Notes: generated by a model from the letters alone, not told the origin. Positions 20,645 to 29,788 are shown, counted from the first letter of the stretch. The stretch is 64,000 nt of DNA from an uncultured Opitutia bacterium (GCA_903913915.1 CAIWNE010000086.1:22381-86380); one strand, 5' to 3'. Program-made: numbers and translations.

Positions 20645-22630
20645 TCAGCGGCGGCCTTTGTGGCGCTTAGGCGAAGCCGGCTTGCCGGTGCGCAAGGCTT
20701 CGATCTGGTCGCGCAGCGTGGCCGCGCGCTCGAACTGCAGCTCGTCCGCGGCCGCGAGCATCTCGGTCTCCATGTCGGAGAGCACGCGGGCGATGTCGCG
20801 GTCGTCGGTGCCTTCGGCCACCGCGAGCGCTTCGTCGGCCTCGAGCTCGACCAGGCTTTCCTCGATCTTGCGCTGGGTGCTCTTCGGCGTGATGCCGTGC
20901 TTCGTGTTGTAGGCTTCCTGGCGCTTGCGACGGTCGCCGCAGATGGTGAGGGCCCTCGTGAGCGATTTCGTCATCACGTCGGCGTAGAGCAGGACCTTGC
21001 CTTCGAGGTGTCGGGCGGCTCGTCCGGCGGTCTGGATGAGGCTCGTCTCGCTGCGGAGGAAGCCCTCCTTGTCGGCATCGAGGATGCCGACGAGCGCCAC
21101 TTCCGGCAGGTCTAGGCCTTCGCGGAGCAGGTTGACGCCCACGAGGACGTCGAAGTGGCCGGCGCGGAGGCGGCGGAGGATCTCGACGCGTTCGATCGCG
21201 TCGATGTCGGAGTGCAGGTACTCGACCTTCAGGCCGCTGTCCCGCATGAAGTTGGCGAGGTCCTCGGACATGCGCTTCGTGAGTGTCGTCACCAGCGTAC
21301 GGTAGCCGCGGGCGGCGACGGCCTTGGCTTCGCCGATGATGTCCTCGACCTGCCCGGCGATCGGACGGACCTCCATGATCGGATCGAGCAGGCCGGTCGG
21401 TCGGATGACCTGTTCGGCGATGACCGTCGAGACCTTGTATTCGTGGGGTGCCGGCGTGGCGGAGACGTAGACCGCCTGGTCGACGAGCTCGTCGAACTCC
21501 TCGGGACGCAGCGGACGGTTCTCCAGCGCGGAGGGCAGGCGGAAGCCGAACTCGACGAGGCGTTCCTTGCGGGCGCGGTCGCCGTGATACATGCCGCCGA
21601 TCTGGGAGACCGAGACGTGGCTTTCGTCGATGAACACCAGCTTGTCCTTCGGGAAGAAGTCCAGGAGGCAGTGGGGCCGTTCGCCGGGGCGGCGGCCGGA
21701 CATGTGCATCGAGTAGTTCTCGATGCCTGGGCAGAAGCCAGTCTCACGGAGCATCTCCAGGTCGTGCTCGACGCGCATACGGATGCGCTGGGCTTCCACG
21801 AGGCGGTTCGTCTTCTCGAAATGGGCGACACGTTCCTCGAGCTCGGCGCGGATGGCGGAGGTCGCGGCCTTCACGCGGCCCGGGGCCATCACGTATTGGT
21901 TGGCCGGATAGAGGTCGAACTTCTGGAGCTGCTTGCCGGGCTTCACGCTGACCGGGTCAAGTTCGCGGATGGCTTCGAGCGTGTCGCCCCAGAATTCCAG
22001 GCGGACGGCCGACTCCATGTAGGCCGGCCAGACGTCGATCGTCTCGCCGCGGGCGCGGAAGTTGCAGCGTTCGAGGATGGCGTCGTTGCGGACGTACTGG
22101 TTGGCGACGAGCTTCGCGAGGAGCTCGTCTCGGCGCATCGTCATGCCGGTCTTCAGCGCGATCATCGCCGCAAGGAAGTCTTCGGGCGAACCGAGGCCGT
22201 AGATGCAGGAGACCGAGGCGATGACCACCACGTCGCGACGGGAGAGCAGGGCGCTGCTGGCGCTGATGCGGAGGCGCTCGATGTCCTCGTTGATGGCCGA
22301 GTCCTTCTCGATGAAGGTGTCCGTCGCCGGTACGTAGGCCTCGGGCTGATAGTAGTCGTAATAGCTGACGAAGTATTCGACGGCGTTCTCGGGGAAGAAG
22401 TTCTTGAACTCCGAATAGAGCTGGGCGGCCAGCGTCTTGTTGTGGGAGATGATGAGCGCCGGGCGCTGTTGCTGCGCGATCAGGTTCGCCATCGTGAACG
22501 TCTTGCCCGACCCCGTCACGCCGAGGAGCGTCTGGCGTCCGTTGCCGGCGCGGAGGGAGGCGTCGAGCGCGGCGATCGCGGTCGGCTGGTCGCCCATCGG
22601 GCGATAGTCGGACTTGAGGCGGAACTCCAT
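20645..22630 (-). CDS. uvrB: UvrABC excinuclease subunit B
   Basis: Damage-verifying helicase-like subunit of nucleotide excision repair. 661 residues: Walker A GVTGSGKT near 38, the beta-hairpin region EYFVSYYDYYQPEAYVP, helicase motifs (FIDESHVSVSQIGGMYHGDRARK, LVTTLTKRMSEDL, VGVNLLREGLDLPEV, QTAGRAARH), and a C-terminal UVR motif (LSDMETEMLAAADELQFERAATLRDQI) for UvrC contact. Full length. Last gene of a tight run nadE-glcD-HAD-uvrB with gaps of 9, 2 and 1 bp. Confidence 0.97.
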   Translation of the reverse strand: MEFRLKSDYRPMGDQPTAIAALDASLRAGNGRQTLLGVTGSGKTFTMANLIAQQQRPALIISHNKTLAAQLYSEFKNFFPENAVEYFVSYYDYYQPEAYVPATDTFIEKDSAINEDIERLRISASSALLSRRDVVVIASVSCIYGLGSPEDFLAAMIALKTGMTMRRDELLAKLVANQYVRNDAILERCNFRARGETIDVWPAYMESAVRLEFWGDTLEAIRELDPVSVKPGKQLQKFDLYPANQYVMAPGRVKAATSAIRAELEERVAHFEKTNRLVEAQRIRMRVEHDLEMLRETGFCPGIENYSMHMSGRRPGERPHCLLDFFPKDKLVFIDESHVSVSQIGGMYHGDRARKERLVEFGFRLPSALENRPLRPEEFDELVDQAVYVSATPAPHEYKVSTVIAEQVIRPTGLLDPIMEVRPIAGQVEDIIGEAKAVAARGYRTLVTTLTKRMSEDLANFMRDSGLKVEYLHSDIDAIERVEILRRLRAGHFDVLVGVNLLREGLDLPEVALVGILDADKEGFLRSETSLIQTAGRAARHLEGKVLLYADVMTKSLTRALTICGDRRKRQEAYNTKHGITPKSTQRKIEESLVELEADEALAVAEGTDDRDIARVLSDMETEMLAAADELQFERAATLRDQIEALRTGKPASPKRHKGRR

Positions 22631-22631
22631 C

Positions 22632-23297
22632 TCAGCCCAGGCTTCCGCGGGCGAGCCACTGCGGGTCGACTTGGGAAAGGTCCTTCACGATGCGATGGGC
22701 GCCGACGGGCGTAAGCTGTTCGCGGGTGTTCGTGGTCGCGAGGGCGATCGTGATGAAGCCGCCGGAAAGGCCGGCTTGCAGGCCGGAAAAGGAATCTTCG
22801 AAGACGAAGGAGGTCGCCGGGTCGCCGCCGCCGAGGGCGCAGGCCTTGAGGAAGACCTCCGGGTCGGGCTTTCCCTTCGTGACGTCCTCGCTGGCGACCG
22901 CGCCGGCGAAGAAATGGCCGATGCCGAAGAGCTCGAAGGACAGGGCGAGATTCTCCTTGTGCGTGGACGTGCCGATCACGCAGGGGATGCCGAGGTCGTT
23001 GAGCGCGCCGCAGAGTTCGCGGACGCCGGGGAGCAGCCGTACGTGACCGGTGCGGGCGATGTCGCGGTAGAGGGCTTCCTTGCGGTTGGAGAGCCGCTTT
23101 ACCTCGGCCGGATCATGCGACCAGTTGAGGATATCGGGGATGATGAGCTCGTTGCGCTTGCCGAAGCCCCGTTTGAAATGGTCGGCGGGCAAGGGAAGGG
23201 CTTCTTCCTTGGCCAAGGCTGCCCAGGAGCGTTCATGGGCGACGGAGGAGTCGATGACGACTCCGTCCCAATCGAAGACGGCGACGGTGCGGGCCAT
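22632..23297 (-). CDS. HAD-superfamily phosphatase (phosphoglycolate phosphatase / beta-phosphoglucomutase-like)
   Basis: A 221-residue class I HAD hydrolase: motif I FDWDGVVIDS, motif II GTSTHKEN, motif III Lys in KGKPDPEVF, and motif IV FEDSFSGLQAG. The cap is alpha-helical, as in phosphoglycolate phosphatases and beta-phosphoglucomutases. Substrate is not readable from sequence. The start lies 2 bp past the stop of the GlcD-like oxidase and the stop is 1 bp before uvrB. 2-Phosphoglycolate to glycolate, then oxidation by GlcD, is the attractive reading; glycolate is also a by-product of repairing oxidized DNA ends. Confidence 0.85.
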   Translation of the reverse strand: MARTVAVFDWDGVVIDSSVAHERSWAALAKEEALPLPADHFKRGFGKRNELIIPDILNWSHDPAEVKRLSNRKEALYRDIARTGHVRLLPGVRELCGALNDLGIPCVIGTSTHKENLALSFELFGIGHFFAGAVASEDVTKGKPDPEVFLKACALGGGDPATSFVFEDSFSGLQAGLSGGFITIALATTNTREQLTPVGAHRIVKDLSQVDPQWLARGSLG

Positions 23298-23299
23298 GC

Positions 23300-24775
23300 T
23301 CAGTGCTTGTCCCAGGCCAGCGTGACCTTGACCGGGCGATGCTCCCAGACGTTGAGCGGTTCGAAGATCTGGCCCGGCGCCAGGATGCCGTTCGGGTCGA
23401 GCGCCTTCTTCACCGCGAGCATCGCGCCGATCTCGGCGGGGGTATGCTGCAGGCGGAGGAAAGGAGACTTCGCGATGCCGATGCCGTGTTCGCCCGTGAT
23501 GGCGCCGCCGAGCTCGACGACCTTGGTCATCACCTCGTAAATCGCTTTCTCGGCCTTGCGGCAGTGCTCGGGATTATCCCGGTCGTACATGATGTGCACG
23601 TGGAAGTTCCCGTCGGCGGCGTGGCCGAAGGTCGGCGTGGCGAGGCCCACGCGGTCGCGGACTTCGCGGGTGTAGCGGATGAGCTCCACGTAGGAGCGGA
23701 ACGGCACGACGATATCCTCGTTGAGCTTGGCGTTGCCCAGCGAATACATCGCCTGGGAGCAGGTGCGGCGGATGTCCCAGAGCGCCTCGGCCTCGGCTTC
23801 GACGTCGGTCTCGCGGAAGGCGACCGCATGGCGGCCGATCCAGGCGCGGACCTTGACGGCGTCTTCGGCCAGCGCGGCCGGATGGCCGTCGATCTCGACG
23901 AGCAGGATGGCGTGGGTGGCTTCCACGCCCTTGAGCTCGGCGGTGGTGAACACGCGGCTGCCGCGGCGCTTCTCGGCCGCCTCCACGGTCTGGGTGTCCA
24001 GGAATTCGAAGACCGCGGGGTTGACGCGCAGGCCCATCAGTTCCGCGGCGGCCTCCAGCGCGCCTTCGTCAGTCCGGCAGGCGATGAGGAACGTGCGGCG
24101 GGCGGCGGGCTTGTTGACGAGCTTGAGCGTGGCCTTGGTGATCACGCCGAGCGTGCCTTCGGAGCCGATCCATAGGTCGCGGAGGTTGATCCCGCTGACG
24201 AACTTGCGGAGCGGGGCGGCCCAGCGGACCTTCTCGCCGGTCGGCAGGAAGCCTTCGAGCGCATAGACATGGTCCCGGACCACGCCGTATTTCGCCGCGC
24301 GCAGTCCGCCGGCGTTGGTGGCGATGTTGCCGCCGATGCTGCAATGCTTGAGCGACGAGGGGTCGGGCGGAAAGAAGAGGCCGTGCGGGGCGGCGAGTTC
24401 GTTGATGCGCGCCGTGATGGCGCCTGGCTGGACGGTCGCCATCGCGGAGATCGGGTCGACCTCGATCTTGTCCCAGTGGTCGAGGTGAATGACCCACCCG
24501 CCGTGGATCGGGGAGCTCGCGCCGGTGTTGCCGGTGCCGCGACCGCGGACCGTGACCGGGACACGGTGCTCGTTGGCGAACTTTAGCACGACGCCGATGT
24601 CGTCCTCGACGCCCGGGCGGATGACCGCTTCGGGCATGAACGAGAGCCGCATGTTGTCGAACGACGCGGCGAAGCAGGTCGCTTCGTCCGTCAGGACTTT
24701 CTGCGGGCCTAGCCTGGCCAGGAGGGCCTGGGTGGCGGCGGGATGCGTCTTCACGAGGGAGCTCACGCCCGCCAT
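23300..24775 (-). CDS. glcD: FAD-linked 2-hydroxyacid dehydrogenase, GlcD (glycolate oxidase subunit / D-lactate dehydrogenase) family
   Basis: A 491-residue flavoprotein oxidizing a 2-hydroxyacid such as glycolate or D-lactate. The PCMH-type FAD-binding domain is evident (VTVRGRGTGNTGASSPIHGGWVI, VQPGAITARINE, PPDPSSLKHCSIGGNIATNAGG, IGSEGTLGVITKATLKL). The FAD-oxidase C-terminal domain includes GHAADGNFHVHIM and GGAITGEHGIGIAKS. No glcE or glcF is adjacent. Second gene in the nadE operon, 9 bp after nadE and 2 bp before the HAD phosphatase. The exact substrate is unproven. Confidence 0.88.
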   Translation of the reverse strand: MAGVSSLVKTHPAATQALLARLGPQKVLTDEATCFAASFDNMRLSFMPEAVIRPGVEDDIGVVLKFANEHRVPVTVRGRGTGNTGASSPIHGGWVIHLDHWDKIEVDPISAMATVQPGAITARINELAAPHGLFFPPDPSSLKHCSIGGNIATNAGGLRAAKYGVVRDHVYALEGFLPTGEKVRWAAPLRKFVSGINLRDLWIGSEGTLGVITKATLKLVNKPAARRTFLIACRTDEGALEAAAELMGLRVNPAVFEFLDTQTVEAAEKRRGSRVFTTAELKGVEATHAILLVEIDGHPAALAEDAVKVRAWIGRHAVAFRETDVEAEAEALWDIRRTCSQAMYSLGNAKLNEDIVVPFRSYVELIRYTREVRDRVGLATPTFGHAADGNFHVHIMYDRDNPEHCRKAEKAIYEVMTKVVELGGAITGEHGIGIAKSPFLRLQHTPAEIGAMLAVKKALDPNGILAPGQIFEPLNVWEHRPVKVTLAWDKH

Positions 24776-24784
24776 CGTGCAGCC

Positions 24785-26749
24785 TTAGCCCAGTTCGGCA
24801 AGCCACGCCGTCGCTTCGGCGTCGGACGGCATGCGCCAGTCGCCGCGCGGCGAAAGGGCGAGCGAGCCCACCTTGGGGCCGTCCGGCATGACCGAACGCT
24901 TGAACTGCTGGCTGAAGAAACGGTTCAGGAACGAGCGGAGCCAGTGGCGGATCTCCGTCTGGTCATATTTCCCGGCGAACGCATGCTCGGCGATCCAGAG
25001 GACCTTCGAGGGGCGGAAGCCGTTGCGGATGACGTGGTAGAGGAAAAAGTCGTGGAGCTCGTAGGGTCCGACCAGCATCTCCGTCTGTTGGGCGATCTCC
25101 CCGTCGGCCCCGGGCGGGAGCAGTTCCGGGCTGACCGGCGTCGCGACGATGTCCTCGAGGATGGTCCGCTCGTGGCCGACGTGGCGGGCGTGCGCGGCCC
25201 AGCCGACGAGGTGCTTCACCAAGGTCTTCGGCACGCCGATGTTCACGTGGTACATCGACATGTGGTCGGCGTTGAACGTGCACCAGCCGAGCGCGGCTTC
25301 CGAGAGGTCGCCGGTGCCGACGACGAAGCCGTGGCTCTGGTTGGCGACATCCATCAGGATCTGCGTGCGCTCGCGGGCCTGGGCGTTCTCGAAGGTGACG
25401 TCGTGCTTGCCGGCGGGATGCTGGAGGTCGCGCAGGTGCTGCTCGACCGCCTCGTTGATCGGGATCTCGCGGGCGGTGACGCCGAGCGTCTCCATCAGGC
25501 GCATCGCGTTGACGCGGGTGCGGGCCGAAGTGCCGGGGCCGGGCATCGTCAGGCCGATGATGCCTTTGCGGTCGAGGCCGAGGCGGTTGAAGGCCTCGAG
25601 GGTGACGAGCAGGGCGAGGGTGGAGTCGAGGCCGCCCGAGACGCCGATGACCACGTGCTTGAGGCCCGTGTGGCGGATGCGGCGGGCAAGGCCCGTCGAC
25701 TGGATCGCGAAGATCTCCTGGCAGTTCTCGTCGCGCCGGTGTGGGTCAGCAGGCACGAACGGATGCTGGCTGAAACGGCGGCGCAGCTTCGGCGTCTGGC
25801 CGGTCGGCGTGCCGAGCGTGAAACCGATGACGCGCGGGCGCACCGCGACGGGGGCGCCGAAGAAGGTGCTGTTGCGTCGGCGTTCGGCCGCGAGGCGGTC
25901 GACGTCGATCTGCGAGACGATCAGGGCGAGGTCGAAGCGGAAGCGTTCCGATTCGCCCAGGACGACGCCGTTCTCGGCGATGAGGCCGTGACCGCTGTAG
26001 ACGATATCGGTGCTCGACTCGCCGGCGCCGGCGGCGGCGTAGACGTAGGCGGCGAGGCAGCGGGCGGACTGGGACTTCACCAGGTCACGACGGTACGCGG
26101 CCTTGGTGAGCAGTTCGTCGCTGGCGGAAAGGTTGCAGAGCAGGGTGGCGCCGGCGAGGGCCTGGGCGCCGCTGGGGGGTTCGACGGCCCACAGGTCTTC
26201 GCAGATCTCGATGCCGAGCATGCAGTCCGGCATGTCCGCGGCCTGGAAGAGCAGGTCGGTGCCGAAGGGGACCCTCTGGCCGAGAAGGTCGACTTCGGCG
26301 ACCGGGGCGACCCGGGCGGAGGCGAACCAGCGCTGCTCATAGAACTCGCCCGTGTTGGGGAGGTGCGTCTTGGGGGCTACCCCGAGGATCTTCCCGCGAG
26401 AGACCGCTACGGCCACGTTGAAAAGGCGTCCGTTGACCTCCAAGGGGGTTCCGACGAGGGCGGTGAGGCCTAGCTTGGCGGTGGCCTCGCAAACCTGCCC
26501 CAGGGCCTTTACGGCCCCGTTGAGGAGGGTGCGCTGGCCGAACAGGTCGCCGCAGCTGTAGCCCGTGAGGCAGAGTTCCGGCAGGACCACGATTTCCACC
26601 CCCTCTTGGGCGGCCTTTTCCAGGGCCTGGATGATCAGGGTCGCATTGGCCGCAGGGTCCCCCAGGCGGAGGGCCGGGGAGGCGGCCGCCACGGTCACAA
26701 AACCGTTCTGGTGGATGCGGTTGGACATCAAAGGACTGTTAACGGTCAT
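24785..26749 (-). CDS. nadE: glutamine-dependent NAD+ synthetase
   Basis: Amidates nicotinic acid adenine dinucleotide to NAD+. 654 residues from the ATG at 26749 (MTVNSPLMSNRIHQNGF), which has a GGTGA a few bases upstream; ATG 26728 is the alternative. The ORF-track extension to 27871 is antisense to thrB and rejected. N-terminal nitrilase-type glutaminase: E in ALEKAAQEGVEIVVLPELCLTGYSCGDL, K in VAPKTHLPNTGEFYEQR, C in GIEICEDLW. C-terminal synthetase: SGGLDSTLALL P-loop-like motif and GTGDLSEAALGWCTFNADHMSMYHVNIGVPKTLV. Divergent from thrB with 63 bp between starts. Confidence 0.96.
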   Translation of the reverse strand: MTVNSPLMSNRIHQNGFVTVAAASPALRLGDPAANATLIIQALEKAAQEGVEIVVLPELCLTGYSCGDLFGQRTLLNGAVKALGQVCEATAKLGLTALVGTPLEVNGRLFNVAVAVSRGKILGVAPKTHLPNTGEFYEQRWFASARVAPVAEVDLLGQRVPFGTDLLFQAADMPDCMLGIEICEDLWAVEPPSGAQALAGATLLCNLSASDELLTKAAYRRDLVKSQSARCLAAYVYAAAGAGESSTDIVYSGHGLIAENGVVLGESERFRFDLALIVSQIDVDRLAAERRRNSTFFGAPVAVRPRVIGFTLGTPTGQTPKLRRRFSQHPFVPADPHRRDENCQEIFAIQSTGLARRIRHTGLKHVVIGVSGGLDSTLALLVTLEAFNRLGLDRKGIIGLTMPGPGTSARTRVNAMRLMETLGVTAREIPINEAVEQHLRDLQHPAGKHDVTFENAQARERTQILMDVANQSHGFVVGTGDLSEAALGWCTFNADHMSMYHVNIGVPKTLVKHLVGWAAHARHVGHERTILEDIVATPVSPELLPPGADGEIAQQTEMLVGPYELHDFFLYHVIRNGFRPSKVLWIAEHAFAGKYDQTEIRHWLRSFLNRFFSQQFKRSVMPDGPKVGSLALSPRGDWRMPSDAEATAWLAELG

Positions 26750-26793
26750 GTTCACCGTTGACCGAAGGGGAGGCAACCCGAAAGGTCTGCGCA

Positions 26794-26808
26794 CCCCTGT
26801 TAAAGGGG
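26794..26808 (+). promoter_or_regulatory. hairpin overlapping the thrB ribosome-binding site
   Basis: CCCCT-GTTAA-AGGGG is a 5-bp perfect stem whose right arm is the AAAGGGG Shine-Dalgarno of thrB, 4 bases before its ATG. It could mask the site and modulate thrB translation. It is short, so chance is possible. Confidence 0.3.
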
Positions 26809-26812
26809 CCAT

Positions 26813-27766
26813 ATGTCCGCTCAGCCGCTCAAAGAAGTCCGAATCTTTTCGCCTGCCACCGTGGCCAACGTGGCCTGCGGTTTCGACGTGCTTGGCTTCT
26901 GCATCGACGCCCCCGGCGACGAGATCGTGGCCCGCTTCTCGGCGACCCCCGGCCTCCGCATCACCAAGATCACCGGCGACGACGGCCGCCTGCCTCTCGA
27001 CTCGAAGAAGAACACCGCCGGCGTCTCCGCCCATGCGCTGCTCCGCCACCTCGGCAAGAGCGACGTCGGCATCGAGATGGAGATCCATAAGAAGATGCCC
27101 TTCGGCAGCGGTCTCGGCTCCAGCGCCGCGAGCGCGGTCGGAGGCGCGTTCGTCGTCAACCGCCTCCTCGGCGAACCGCTGACCCGTCGCCAGCTGCTGC
27201 CTTTCGTGGTCGCCGGCGAAGCCGCGGCCGATGGCGCCTGGCACGCCGACAACGTCGGCCCGTGCCTCCTCGGCGGCATCACCCTCATCCGGTCCAACGC
27301 CGAGCTCGACGTCATGGACGTACCGATCCCGGAACGTCTCTGGGCGGCGGTCGTGCACCCGGACATCGTCGTGCTCACCAAGGTGGCGCGCGAGATCATG
27401 CCTCGCCAGGTCCAGCTCGAGACCTCGACGCAGCAGAGCGGGAATCTCGGCGGCCTGCTGTGCGGCTTCTTCAAGAGCGACTACGCGCTCATCGGCCGTT
27501 CGCTCCACGACCTCATCGCCGAGCCGCACCGTCACCGCCTGATCCCTGAGTTCTATCGCGCCAAGGCCGCCGCCATGGCCGCCGGCGCCCTGGGCTTCTC
27601 GATCTCCGGCGCCGGTCCCAGCGTGTTCGCGCTCTGCGACGGCGAAGAGACCGCTCGCAAGGTCGCCGCCGCCGTCGCCGCCGTGTTCTCGTCGGTGCCG
27701 ATCAAGGCGACGCCTTACGTCTCGCGCATCAATCCCAAGGGTGTCCATGTCCTCTCCGAGTCCTAA
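26813..27766 (+). CDS. thrB: homoserine kinase
   Basis: ATP-dependent phosphorylation of homoserine, the committed step to threonine. A 317-residue GHMP kinase: N-terminal IFSPATVANVACGFDVLGFCID, the ATP loop PFGSGLGSSAASAVGGAF, and a C-terminal GFSISGAGPSVFALC. The ATG at 26813 has a strong AAAGGGG ribosome-binding site. thrC begins 20 bp before the thrB stop, so the pair is translationally coupled. Homoserine dehydrogenase is not in the window. Confidence 0.97.
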   Translation: MSAQPLKEVRIFSPATVANVACGFDVLGFCIDAPGDEIVARFSATPGLRITKITGDDGRLPLDSKKNTAGVSAHALLRHLGKSDVGIEMEIHKKMPFGSGLGSSAASAVGGAFVVNRLLGEPLTRRQLLPFVVAGEAAADGAWHADNVGPCLLGGITLIRSNAELDVMDVPIPERLWAAVVHPDIVVLTKVAREIMPRQVQLETSTQQSGNLGGLLCGFFKSDYALIGRSLHDLIAEPHRHRLIPEFYRAKAAAMAAGALGFSISGAGPSVFALCDGEETARKVAAAVAAVFSSVPIKATPYVSRINPKGVHVLSES

Positions 27767-29081
27767 GCTGGAATTCGTCTCCACCGCCGACGCCTCCTGT
27801 CGCGGTTCCCTGCGCGACGTGCTGCTTTCGGCCATGCCTGCCAAGGGCGGCCTCTGGGTGCCGACGCACATCCCGCAGTTCGCGCCTGATTTCGTGGAGC
27901 GCCATCGCCATGCGTCCTATGCCGACCTTGCCGAGGCCGTCGTGGCCCCCTATTTCGCCGAAGTCCTCGGTCCGGCGGTGCTGCGTCAGCTCTGCCAGGA
28001 CGCCTTCAACTTCCCGGTGCCGCTCGTGCGTCCGGAGAAGCTCAAGGGCACGCCCGCCGAACGCATCGCCGTCCTCGAGCTCTTCCATGGTCCGTCCGCG
28101 GCCTTCAAGGACTTCGCCGTCCGGACGCTCGTCCGCGTCACCGCCCGCGTCCTCGGCGACGAGTTTCCCCAGCTGACCGTGCTGGCCGCCACCTCCGGCG
28201 ACACCGGCGCCGCCGTCACCGAAGCCTGCGCCGGCGTCCCCGGCGTCCGCGCCGTGGTGCTGTACCCGCGTATCGGCGTCAGCGGCGTGCAGGAGTCGCA
28301 GATCGCCCGGGCCCGTCCCGGCGTCGTCGCGCTCTCGGTCGACGGCACCTTCGATGATTGCCAGGCGATGGTGAAGCGCGCGTTGGCCGACGAATCCCTG
28401 CGCCGCCGCCGCCCGCTCCTCACCGCCAATTCGATCAATCCGGTCCGCCTGATCGCTCAGGTGCCGTTCGCCTTCCACTCCAAGCGCCTGCTGGCGCCCG
28501 GCCGTCGCATGGGCATCGTGGTCCCTTCGGGCAACCTCGGCAATGTCGGCGCCGTGCAGCTGGCCCGCCGCATGGGCCTGGACATCGCGGCCCTCGTCGC
28601 GGCGACCAACACCAACTCGCCGCTGCCCGACCTCTTCGCCACCGGCGAGTATCGTCCGCGCCGCGCCGTGCCGACCGCTTCGAACGCCATGGACATCGGC
28701 GACCCGAACAATCTCAGCCGCCTGCTCGCCTGGCGCGAGGGCGGCCCGGCCGTCACCGCCGTGACCGTCGACGACAGGGCCACGCTGGACGCCATGCGCC
28801 GCGTCCGCGATGCCAGCGGCTACGTCCTCTGCCCGCATACCGCCGTCGGCTGGAAAGCCGCGGAGGACCTGCTGGCCCGCGATGGGGCGAAGCTCGACGA
28901 CGTCGTCGTCTTCGGCACTGCGCACCCCGCCAAGTTCCCGGATGTCCTGCAGGAGGCCTTCGGCGACGCCAACGCCTCCCGCTTCCCGGGCGAGTTGCCG
29001 GCGCCTGCTCCGATCAAGATCGGCAATGATTTCGAGGCCGTCCGCAAGGTCCTCGAATCCGAGGCCGGCTTCGGACGCTGA
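27747..29081 (+). CDS. thrC: threonine synthase
   Basis: PLP enzyme converting O-phosphohomoserine to threonine. The ATG at 27747 (MSSPSPKLEFVSTADASCRGSLRDVL) is preferred over the ORF-track GTG at 27741 because AAGG lies 6 bases upstream. 444 residues with the PLP lysine in HGPSAAFKDFAVR, the phosphate loop TSGDTGAAVTEA, and the Asn-rich VVPSGNLGNVGA. It overlaps thrB by 20 bp in another frame. The short C-terminal half is normal for bacterial ThrC. Confidence 0.96.
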   Translation: MSSPSPKLEFVSTADASCRGSLRDVLLSAMPAKGGLWVPTHIPQFAPDFVERHRHASYADLAEAVVAPYFAEVLGPAVLRQLCQDAFNFPVPLVRPEKLKGTPAERIAVLELFHGPSAAFKDFAVRTLVRVTARVLGDEFPQLTVLAATSGDTGAAVTEACAGVPGVRAVVLYPRIGVSGVQESQIARARPGVVALSVDGTFDDCQAMVKRALADESLRRRRPLLTANSINPVRLIAQVPFAFHSKRLLAPGRRMGIVVPSGNLGNVGAVQLARRMGLDIAALVAATNTNSPLPDLFATGEYRPRRAVPTASNAMDIGDPNNLSRLLAWREGGPAVTAVTVDDRATLDAMRRVRDASGYVLCPHTAVGWKAAEDLLARDGAKLDDVVVFGTAHPAKFPDVLQEAFGDANASRFPGELPAPAPIKIGNDFEAVRKVLESEAGFGR

Positions 29082-29084
29082 CGC

Positions 29085-29249
29085 TTACTTCGACGAGCTG
29101 TCCGGATTGGGCTTCGCCGCGGTCGTCTTGATCGGGGCGGCCTGGTCGGCGACCGGCGCCTTCACGGCGGGTGCCTGTTCGATCACGATGATGCAGCCCG
29201 AAAGGGCGAGGCAGGCGAGAGCGGCGGTGGTGAGCAGGACGTTCTTCAT
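29085..29249 (-). CDS. small lipoprotein, unknown function
   Basis: A 54-residue protein from the ATG at 29249 (MKNVLLTTAALACLALSGCIIVIEQ); the ORF-track start at 29345 runs through a terminator and is rejected. Signal peptide with lipobox LSGC, then a short Pro/Ala/Lys tail (VKAPVADQAAPIKTTAAKPNPDSSSK). Leader TGACCCCA fits the C-rich pattern seen elsewhere. It is convergent with thrC (3-bp gap) and separated from the ExbBD operon upstream by a terminator. Small entericidin-like lipoproteins look similar, but no specific family is recognized. Confidence 0.6.
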   Translation of the reverse strand: MKNVLLTTAALACLALSGCIIVIEQAPAVKAPVADQAAPIKTTAAKPNPDSSSK

Positions 29250-29289
29250 TGGGGTCAGCATGGGCCGGAGCGCCGCCTTGGCAAATCCG

Positions 29290-29320
29290 CAAAACAAAAA
29301 GGCCGCCCGCAGGCGGCCTT
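29290..29320 (-). terminator. rho-independent terminator of the ExbB/ExbD-TPR operon
   Basis: On the minus strand AAGGCCGCC-TGCG-GGCGGCCTT (9-bp perfect stem, 29320-29299) is followed by TTTGTTTT. It begins 22 bp after the stop of the last exbD gene (29342). Confidence 0.88.
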
Positions 29321-29341
29321 GGTCGTCCGGTCGGCCGAGGA

Positions 29342-29785
29342 TCACTCCGTGTCCGAAACCGCGAACGTGACGTTCGTGATGTTGGCCTTGGCGAGGCAGT
29401 CGAGGACGTTGATCACGCGTTCGTAGCGGGCGTTCTCCTCGGCCTGGACGGTGATGAGCAGCTTCGTCTTGGACTGCTCGGCGGCCTGTCCCATCTGCTT
29501 CATCTGGTTGTAGAGGTTCTCGAGGAGCTTGTCGCCCGGGGCGCCGACGGAGTCTTCGTTCAGGGTGATCTCGCCAGACTCGCTGACGCCGATCGTGACT
29601 TCGTCGGGCAGTTCGGTCTCCTTGGAGGTCTCGGCGTTGCCGGGGAGGGTGGTCTTCAGCTCATGTTCGACCTTCACCGCGCCGGCCATGACCATGAAGA
29701 AGAGCATGATGACGAACACCACGTCGATCATCGGGGCGATCTGGAAGCCGGGGTTCACGTCGGCCTGTTGCTCGAGTTGTTTCAT
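29342..29785 (-). CDS. exbD: biopolymer transport protein ExbD/TolR family (second of two)
   Basis: A 147-residue single-pass inner-membrane protein of the ExbB/ExbD proton channel. The short cytosolic N-terminus is followed by the signature FQIAPMIDVVFVIMLFFMVMAG, with the proton-carrying Asp in MIDV, then a periplasmic domain. Starts 3 bp after the stop of the first ExbD. Two different ExbDs with one ExbB is common outside the proteobacterial TonB system. Last gene of a five-gene operon with no tonB. Confidence 0.92.
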   Translation of the reverse strand: MKQLEQQADVNPGFQIAPMIDVVFVIMLFFMVMAGAVKVEHELKTTLPGNAETSKETELPDEVTIGVSESGEITLNEDSVGAPGDKLLENLYNQMKQMGQAAEQSKTKLLITVQAEENARYERVINVLDCLAKANITNVTFAVSDTE

Positions 29786-29788
29786 GGC

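Noticed and set aside
26750-26812. Threonine attenuator leader upstream of thrB
   Set aside because: The 63-bp gap has no leader peptide rich in Thr/Ile codons and no terminator/antiterminator pair; only a short hairpin over the ribosome-binding site.
26729-27871. Extended nadE start at 27871 as in the ORF track
   Set aside because: The extension is antisense to thrB and has no NadE-like sequence; the glutaminase domain begins after 26749.
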